Positions 58,379 to 64,000 of a stretch of DNA of 64,000 bases are shown here, one piece after another. The translations under genes were made by a program, and so were the position numbers. The DNA is taken from NCBI RefSeq assembly GCF_016920785.2, contig NW_024609839.1:26788749-26852748 (forward strand). Reading direction: 5' to 3'. The notes beneath the pieces were generated by a model. The model made no database searches. It was not told where the DNA came from and saw nothing but the letters and a program-made list of their open reading frames with translations. Source of the stretch: Ixodes scapularis. Lineage: Eukaryota; Arthropoda; Arachnida; Ixodida; Ixodidae. Within the stretch, counting starts at the first letter, position 1. Each line of letters begins with the position of its first letter.

Positions 58379-59506
58379 TCATTATAATGACTCCAATCAA
58401 GGATGAACAAAAACTTGCAACAATGTTTTTAAATAAAAAGATAAAATATATTTCAACAAAAAATATTTAATTACAAATGCAAATACGACAAAATTTAATT
58501 ACAAATGCACGTGCGAATACGCATCGGGGTATTTATTCATATATCAAATATTTTTCTTTTTATCGTAGACTGGCAAATTAAAGAAGCCCTGCAATCATAT
58601 TTAAGCGGCTGCCTTTTATGCGGTTTCCACGTCTCTTGGGGTTCGGGCAAGCCAGAGGGCACGGAAAGAGTAGCTAAATATCAGTGCGCCATATTTTAAC
58701 CGGACGACACGGAAACCTCCTCCAACGACGAGGGCGACCTGCTGTACCGAAAGCGCGCATAATGTGACGTCTTTGGTCCTGGGCTTACTACTGGCCAGAG
58801 CCACTAAAAACTTCTTTTTGGTTGAAATACAAAATATAAGTGGCGCGAACCGTTTCAATTATTTATAAAAGTAGTTTTTGTTCACTATTATAGATGAAAA
58901 AAAGAAAGAAATGCAGTTTATAAAGTATGGAAACAAGAAATGACCCGTCAACATACCCTCCGCCAAGCGGTGGAAAAGGCGGCGCATACTAGAAAGGAAT
59001 AGTGGGATAAGGCGCCGACACGGAAACATCCCGGATGTGCGCGGTGGCGCTGCAGTCGTATGGACCGGGGGATCCGACCGGCTCCCAGCGTTCCGAAGGC
59101 CTTCGACGAGAGGCTTTGTCTTGCGGTTTGGCCGTTTCGCGGTATGGCAGCGCGAAGTGGGCTCCCATTCTGAATTGATCTTTACCCCGTGTTTGCTGTC
59201 GTTTGTGGCCAATGAAGTGCCATGCCGAATTAGTGTTCAATCGCGCAACAAACGCAATGAAAGCCGCTTTGGCTACCCGCTGCATACAGCTTATCCAGAA
59301 CATGCTTTAGTGGCGCCCTCTGGCGCCGTCGACACGGAGTGCGGCGGCCGTGAGCGCTCGATAAGCTCACTATTCCTCCTCTAGTTCACGACCACTCAAG
59401 CCAGGACCTACGACGTCATGAAGGAGGTTATTTTTTGCTTGTTTTTGTAATTCTAAATTGCCTATAACTTTTAAAATAAAGCGAATTTCGCGAAAAGAAA
59501 AGTTTC

Positions 59507-59594
59507 ACAGATCTTTTATGTCAAGTGAAAAGATCGTGCACCTCTTTCCGTGGAAAGGTTGCACGATCTTTTCACTTGACATAAAAGATCTGTA
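59507..59594. repeat. 88 bp near-perfect palindrome at the 5' edge of the Penelope-like element
   Basis: Bases 59507-59549 and 59552-59594 are close to perfect reverse complements (outer arm acagatcttttatgtcaagt..., inner arm tctttccgtggaaag) with almost no loop. The right arm is part of the RT reading frame (I-F-S-L-D-I-K-D), so the left arm is an inverted copy of the element's own truncated 5' end. Inverted terminal duplications are common among Penelope-like insertions. The sequence gives a direct junction between truncated element and flank. Confidence 0.9.
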
Positions 59595-60801
59595 CCATTC
59601 TTTAGAACCTAAGACGTTATTGGCTAGCGTCAGCAGCTTTTTGGAAGAACATTTGGTCAGTTTCCAGTCGCAGTCGGAGGTATCTGTTTAGGATGTCCTC
59701 AGGATTTTAGAAGTGTATCTAGCTTCTACGGTTGTGCTACATAATGGTCAAAGTTACATTCAGCAACAGGGTGTGTGTATTTGTTCGGCGGTAGCCCCAA
59801 CTTTCTCGGATATTTATCTAGGAGACCTAGATCTGCGTCTTCTAGAGTCTTTTAGACATAGATCCTCTAAGGAAATTCTGGTGAGGAGGTACGTAGACGA
59901 TATCTTGGTTTGTTCGACAGATGGCTCCTTGGCGGATTCTTTGGAGAAAGTAGTGTTCGAAGCAGCCCCCGAATTAAAGTTTTCGCTAGAGAGACCGAAT
60001 GATGACCGTTTACAGTATCTCGATATTCAACTTAGGAATAGTTAAGGCCTTTGTTGGGAGTGCGGAAAGTTCGCAGCAAAACCTCTTCTTCCTTTCAATA
60101 GCTGCCATTCTAAACATGTCAAACTGGGAATAATTCGGAATCTCGTCAATTCAACAGTACAGAAGTCATGCTCACATTTTATTGGCTCTTCTCTTCGTCG
60201 ACTGACAGAACGTTTCGAGGTTGCTGGATATCCACAGAAACATATTTTAAGGCAGTTGATGTATATGATATGTCCAAAGAAGTCCATTCGGAAAAATCCT
60301 AGACCTTCAAAGCGAGTAGTCCTTCTATATTTTCATAAAATTTCGCACAACATCAAAGCGTTAGCCAGCAGGTTTAATATTGGCACTGCCTTTTCTACAG
60401 ATTATAGATTGAGCCGTTTGACCCCTTTTGCCTCAACTGTTTCAGGTTGCACGATAAAACACAGAGAAAAGGATGTAGAATGTTCGTCTGGTGTCGTTTA
60501 CAAGATACCCTTTGATTGTGGCTTCTGTTATATTGGACAGACTAAACGTTGTATAAATGAGCGCGTGATGGAACACAAACGTTGTATAATGAAAAAAGAC
60601 CCGTACTCCGAAGTGTCAAAACATGTTATCGAATGTAGAAACTGTGTACCGTTGTGGCATCTAACTTCAGTAGAGTTGCGGGAAAAAGATGATCATAAGC
60701 GGTTGATAAAAGAGTCATTAACGATATTAGGTCACGGGAATGCAGTTAATAAGCCGTCGTTTGGGTTGGACAATGAACTGCGGCGTTTTCTTAGGCTGTG
60801 A
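59552..60801 (+). mobile_element. Penelope-like retroelement, 5'-truncated, RT plus GIY-YIG
   Basis: Remnant of a Penelope-like element. One frame runs from the palindrome at 59507-59594 to the stop at 60801, broken only by a TAG near 59689 and a TAA near 60043. The first part is reverse transcriptase: SLDIKDLYHSL (motif with catalytic Asp), QQQGVCICSAVAPTFSDIYL, and RRYVDDILV, the Y-x-D-D catalytic box with the Arg-Tyr-Val-Asp-Asp form usual in Penelope RTs. The second part is a GIY-YIG endonuclease: GVVYKIPFDCGFCYIGQTKR then an Asn/Arg/Glu-His block (INERVMEHKR) and a Cys/His segment. RT followed by GIY-YIG in one polyprotein is diagnostic of this order. Upstream RT motifs are missing, so it is truncated. 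It sits in the first intron of the window, antisense to dac, about 600 bp from exon A. The low number of stops suggests a fairly recent insertion. Confidence 0.93.
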
Positions 60802-61403
60802 AAAGTTCTGACCTTTAAGGTTTATGTCTGTCGGTTTTCGGGTAGAAGGGACGATGGGTCGTTCTTTTTTTTTCTTCTTTTTTTTACATGTGTTACTGGG
60901 CTTGGGGTTACCAGTGTGTTTGGCGTTCGGGAAGCGAGGGGTCAAAGATAAGAGAAGTGCGTGACGCAGGGTCTGTTGTCCTTGTTGTTTAGTCAGAGGT
61001 TACGTTGGTGGAAAGTGGCATTCTTTGGGGTTCTCACCCTCTCCCCTTTTTTTCTTTTGTATCGAAGTGCCTATATAACCAGGTTTGGAAAGTAAAAATT
61101 TCAGCTGTGTTAGAGACTTTTTAGTGTTGTGTCGTTTACCCGCAGTCTCGGGTTTTTTGCAACCATGTGAAGCCTGTCCTGTCTGTTTGTCTTCAATGAC
61201 TTACTTTCCTTATCGTAAACTAAACCACGCCCACGTTTTCTAAGCTCTCAGTGACTGCCGTAGATAAAGTGAGCAAGACAGGATCGCGCTTGTCCTACTC
61301 CTACTTGTCCGTGACGCTGTTTGTGTTCTCAAAACACACGCTAGATGACACTAGCTATCACCCTATTTGCAAGGTCCGTCCACCTATTCACCTGCCCACC
61401 CAC

Positions 61404-61689
61404 CTGAGAGCCGTCTGTGGGTCCATCTGCGGTGCGGCGGTGGCCTTGCCGAGTTCTCCGGCTCCCCTGGACGCCGGCGACGACAGGGCATGGTGCGGCG
61501 TGGTGCCCGGAAGCGGAAGTCCCATGGCGGCGCCCAGGAGACTGCCCGGATGTGCGCCCGGGTGGTGGGCCCCGAGGGCCAGGAACGGGAGCGTGGCGTT
61601 GAGGTGCGCCGCCGCCGCGGCCGCCGCCTGCTGGGGACTGAAGCCGTTGGGCAGGAGAGCGCTGCCGTGGGGCTTGTCCGCATGCTCCG
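61404..61689 (-). CDS. dac: dachshund exon A (Ala/Pro/His-rich middle region)
   Basis: Internal exon of a Dach-family transcriptional co-regulator, a nuclear protein of the eye/limb retinal determination network. On the minus strand it follows a pyrimidine-rich acceptor (tcttctccccgatgcag) and ends at CTCAG|gtgggt. It is 286 bp: two bases finish the previous codon, then 94 codons, then AG of a split Arg codon (phase 1 in, phase 2 out). The product starts EHADKPHGSALLPNGFSPQQ, has a run of seven Ala (HLN follows), then a Gly/His/Pro-rich stretch and ends QMDPQTA. The segment SALLPNG followed by a hydrophobic Pro/Leu-rich stretch recalls the 'LLPNG' region between DachBox-N and DachBox-C in vertebrate DACH1. 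This part of the family is poorly conserved, so the call rests mainly on perfect phase continuity with the clearly conserved exons D and E. The opposite-strand frames here are shadows. Confidence 0.8.
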
Positions 61690-62995
61690 CTGCATCGGGG
61701 AGAAGACAGCCGTCCAGGAGTGGCTTAGACACGCCGTTCTGCCGTTGTGTCAGTTTAAGCGTTAAAAGGTAACTCCGCTCTATTCCGAAGATTTCGGGAT
61801 AATGAATGATTTTGCATTACAAATCCCTAGTAAAAGAATCTACGTCATTTTCTTCGCGAAAGATGGGATATCTGTTCTTAAATCTAATTTTAAACACGGG
61901 CAGAAACCGAAACCGAAACTTCGGCTCCGTCTGGCGACACTGGCCTCCGGCCGCCAAGAACATGGCTGTCAGGTAGTACGAGATGTCACGTGATCTACTA
62001 TTCAAATACGCGGGCGGGATTGGGGTGGGCGTGTGCCAGGCGCCAGTGTCGTCTGCAGCGCACTCTTCACCACGTTTTGGTGTCTACGACATTCGATGAC
62101 GTCTGCACAAATGCGGCATAAGTCTGCGCCCGTAGTGTGGACGAAACTCCGAGAGACAATAATCACAAACGGTAAGACGACGACGGTGGTTGTGACGCGG
62201 AAGACGGCGGTAACGGCGGTTCCACGGCAAGCGGCCGGACGGCTCCCAAGAAGTGCGTTGAGCAGGCGTGTTACTCCAATCACGTAAACACCGTAGAGCG
62301 CCGAGAGGAAACGTTGGTCCTCCCCCCCCCACCATCTTTCACAACGCTTAGAAGAAGAAGGTGACGTCACACGATACGCTTGCCCGGAGAAGTAAAAACA
62401 AGAAAATGAAGGCAATGGAGATGACGTTTAGCTCAATGCTGGCTACGCCCACGCCGTAGTCTCAACTGCGCTGTTGGTTGCGCCTCAATTCGTCCACTCG
62501 AGTCAGCCGATTTCGGCAACTTGGCGAGTTGCAAAGCATGCCGGACCTTATAAAAAATTTTAGACAGAACCACATCGTGATATTCGACGTGTGGTCTTTT
62601 TAGATGACACTGAAGAGGACTGCATTGTTTTTTTCAAAAACAATAATGAAGCGGAGTTGCCCTACGGCAATTTTTTTTAGGTACCCCAGCTAACAATAGT
62701 TTCTTCATTCTCGGCGTTTACCATTTCCGGTATGCTATTTAGTTTCAGGAAATTCATAATAGTTATTGTAAGATCGCCAAATGAAAATATCGCGAAAATC
62801 AACATTCAAATATACCCGCTTTTTTTAGTGCCGTGACGTCAGTGGAAGGCAGGCTTGCCAGTCGAGCAAGCAGTCTAAAAAATGGTCAATGCCATACATG
62901 TGTTCTGTGATGGTGCGCGCACTGGAGCGAGCTTCCGAGGCGTTTGTTTGACACCATGGAACTGTTTGTAATCAGCTGGGAAGAAAATCTAGTCC

Positions 62996-63397
62996 AAAAA
63001 TGAAAGACGTTTACAATTCTCTCTAATGCCGAATCAGAGCGCAGTTCTTGCGGAAGAGGAGGAGAGGGTGTGCCTCTCCTCCCCCTCCGCAACCCTTCCC
63101 CTTCCTCCTCTCCTGCACCCCTCCCATTTAAGGGGAAATTTTTGCTAAATTTCCCGCTAAATTTAGCGGGGAAACTGAATTGGTGTTGAGGTCACCTTAC
63201 GTCAATTTCCCCAGTAAATTTAGCGGGAAAACTTAAACCGTTAAATTTAACGGGTAAATTGACGTCACGTTACCTCAACACCAATTCAGTGTCCCCGCTA
63301 AATTTAGCGGGGAATCTGTGGCGTCCCATAATTCAACGCGCGCGGTTACGCCGACGCCGCTCAAACCAGAAACAGGCGCCTATGAGCTGCGCTCTAA
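62996..63397 (-). repeat. GAGCGCAGCTCTT repeat family, copy 4 (reverse orientation)
   Basis: In minus orientation the left end is tttagagcgcagctcatagg and gtttgagcggcgtcggcgta at 63397-63345. The right end with its tail (gaattgtaaacgtctttca) is at about 63050-62996. The core is a 165 bp inverted repeat of ccgctaaatttagcgggg and related aaatttaacggg motifs, with tcaccttacgtcaattt and aattgacgtcacgttac as the inner arms (63150-63315). Confidence 0.85.
63150..63315. repeat. Inverted repeat core of family copy 4
   Basis: Arms built on ccgctaaatttagcggggaa, ctgaattggtgttgaggt and acgtcaattt read forwards from about 63150 and reverse-complemented up to about 63315. Inside are further aaatttagcggg and aaatttaacggg units. 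It is the counterpart of the CRE array in copy 2. Confidence 0.85.
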
Positions 63398-63404
63398 ACG
63401 TGAA

Positions 63405-63502
63405 CCCATGCCTTTATTGTTGCCAACAAAGGCATGGGTGCAACAAAGGCGTGGGTTATTGGCAACAACAAAAAGTGAACCCACTTTTTTGTTGTTGCCA
63501 AT
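63405..63502. repeat. Two adjacent hairpins
   Basis: Hairpin 1: cccatgccttt (63405-63415) with aaaggcatggg (63428-63438). Hairpin 2: attggcaacaacaaaaagtg (63458-63477) with its near-complement ending at 63502. The caacaa/ttgttg and gtgggtt/aaccca motifs are shared between the two, so they probably arose by local inverted duplication next to family copy 4. Confidence 0.8.
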
Positions 63503-63763
63503 AGAGACTTTCAGTTGGAAAACCACGGTGAGGACCGACAGCCATTGCAAATTCAATAACTTCACAAAGAACAAACTGTTACCTAATATTTGGGATACTA
63601 TTTCAGCGATGTTTGTTGACGTGCTTAGCAAATTTTCAGGCAAATCGGTGACCATGAAGAAATCACCTGGGTACCCGTTCAAGCGGGTACCGGCCCTTAG
63701 TATCGTTCGAGGCTCACTCCGATGAAAAAAGGAACACGAGTTGTTAATTTTGTACACGTCACC

Positions 63764-63795
63764 CCCCCCCCCCCCCCCAAAAAAAAAAAAAAAAG
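63764..63795 (+). repeat. Adjacent poly-C and poly-A runs
   Basis: A C run of about 16 passes directly into an A run of about 16. It could be the tail of an unrecognised retroposed sequence or a slippage product. Confidence 0.8.
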
Positions 63796-64000
63796 GGCAG
63801 GCGGTTGAAATTAGTATTAGTATTTATTAAAAACTATAAAAGGTTACTCATGCTGTTTACTACCGGGCAGCACAAAATATGTTGATCGCCAACTGCTACC
63901 TTGAAAAGCCATACAAACGTTCACGTCAGGCGTGATCCCAGAAGGAAAAAAAGGTATTTGTCAATCCCCTGGCGAAACGTAGAAGCTGACGTGATCTCTC

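Larger units (their letters stand above)
36508..61403 (-). other. dac intron between exons A and B (24.9 kb)
   Basis: Phase 2 intron from gtgggt (61403) to ctttttctag (36508). It is filled with mobile-element remnants, hairpins and simple repeats, listed individually. The following stretches showed no gene or recognisable repeat: 36510-37310, 37400-41680 apart from short AT-rich tracts and homopolymers, 41910-43480, 43700-46500 (a GC-rich patch at 44700-45050 is open on both strands but unrecognised), 48490-49910, 50545-51265, 51335-51960, 53900-55450, 55570-56625, 56815-57240, 57455-59500 apart from an ATT run at about 58360-58378, and 60810-61400. Confidence 0.7.
61690..64000 (-). other. 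dac intron upstream of exon A (partial)
   Basis: Intron sequence preceding exon A; the intron is phase 1 and its 5' end is outside the window. Bases 61690-62995 hold no recognised feature. A GC-rich stretch at about 62030-62340 is open in several frames on both strands without a recognisable product. The repeat at 62996-63397, the hairpins at 63405-63502 and the C/A run near 63764-63795 are annotated separately. Nothing identifiable was seen in 63800-64000. Confidence 0.6.

Noticed and set aside
61251..61772. Long plus-strand frames over exon A
   Set aside because: They are shadows of the GC-rich minus-strand exon, whose splice sites and phase fit dachshund.
1..64000. CRISPR arrays, bacterial operons, phage or integron structures
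   Set aside because: The sequence is eukaryotic intronic DNA; the only regular arrays are satellites and microsatellites.

Overview
The window looks like intronic DNA of a large arthropod gene, most likely from a hard tick or another chelicerate. No bacterial gene organisation is present. Conserved coding sequence is confined to five short exons on the minus strand. Both ends of each exon carry canonical splice signals and all junction phases agree. Together they encode 275 codons of a dachshund (Dach) family transcriptional co-regulator: a middle, low-complexity region followed by the first part of the C-terminal DachBox-C coiled coil (S-S-I-E-T-L-L...N-I-Q-G-L-L-K-V-A, then E-L-K-M...L-R-E-R). 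The tick assignment is inference from intron size, the arthropod protein, degenerate GGTTA tracts and repeat families that resemble those of tick genomes. No search was run.

Layout in gene order (right to left): exon A 61404-61689 (Ala/Pro/His-rich), intron of about 24.9 kb, exon B 36419-36507, 2.0 kb intron, exon C 34234-34389 (acidic tail), 2.6 kb intron, exon D 31430-31639 (start of DachBox-C), 24.6 kb intron, exon E 6699-6782 (next coiled-coil segment). The DachBox-N exons must lie beyond base 64000 and the last DachBox-C exons below base 1. Exons C, D and E are all phase 1-1, so each could be skipped without a frameshift.

The rest is transposon-rich intron. It holds a 5'-truncated Penelope-like element with RT and GIY-YIG domains (59.5-60.8 kb), decayed non-LTR retrotransposon fragments (15.8-16.8, 18.9-20.8, 26.7-27.9 kb), and many short inverted-repeat elements, several with clear target duplications (466-721, 19093-20140, 51969-52280, 52706-52887, 56637-56804). 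Nested insertions are visible, with a 1.05 kb inverted-repeat element and a 201 bp hairpin element each splitting a retrotransposon. It also holds simple repeats ((TA)n, CA/GT tracts, long poly-G/C) and locally duplicated sequence.

The most unusual feature is a four-copy repeat family (27.9, 32.7, 35.5 and 63.0 kb) that begins GAGCGCAGCTCTT and ends AAGAGCTGCGCTC plus a short tail. Its ends are conserved, but its core is different and mostly self-complementary in each copy. The copy between exons C and D carries about 18 perfect TGACGTCA (CRE) palindromes in 0.7 kb, flanked by GTCACGTGAC E-box palindromes. A second notable family is a hairpin element with a conserved head (GTGCGCAGGCGAGCTGG) and target duplications of about 9-11 bp. 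No complete new gene system was found. Other open frames are treated as chance or repeat-derived unless stated.
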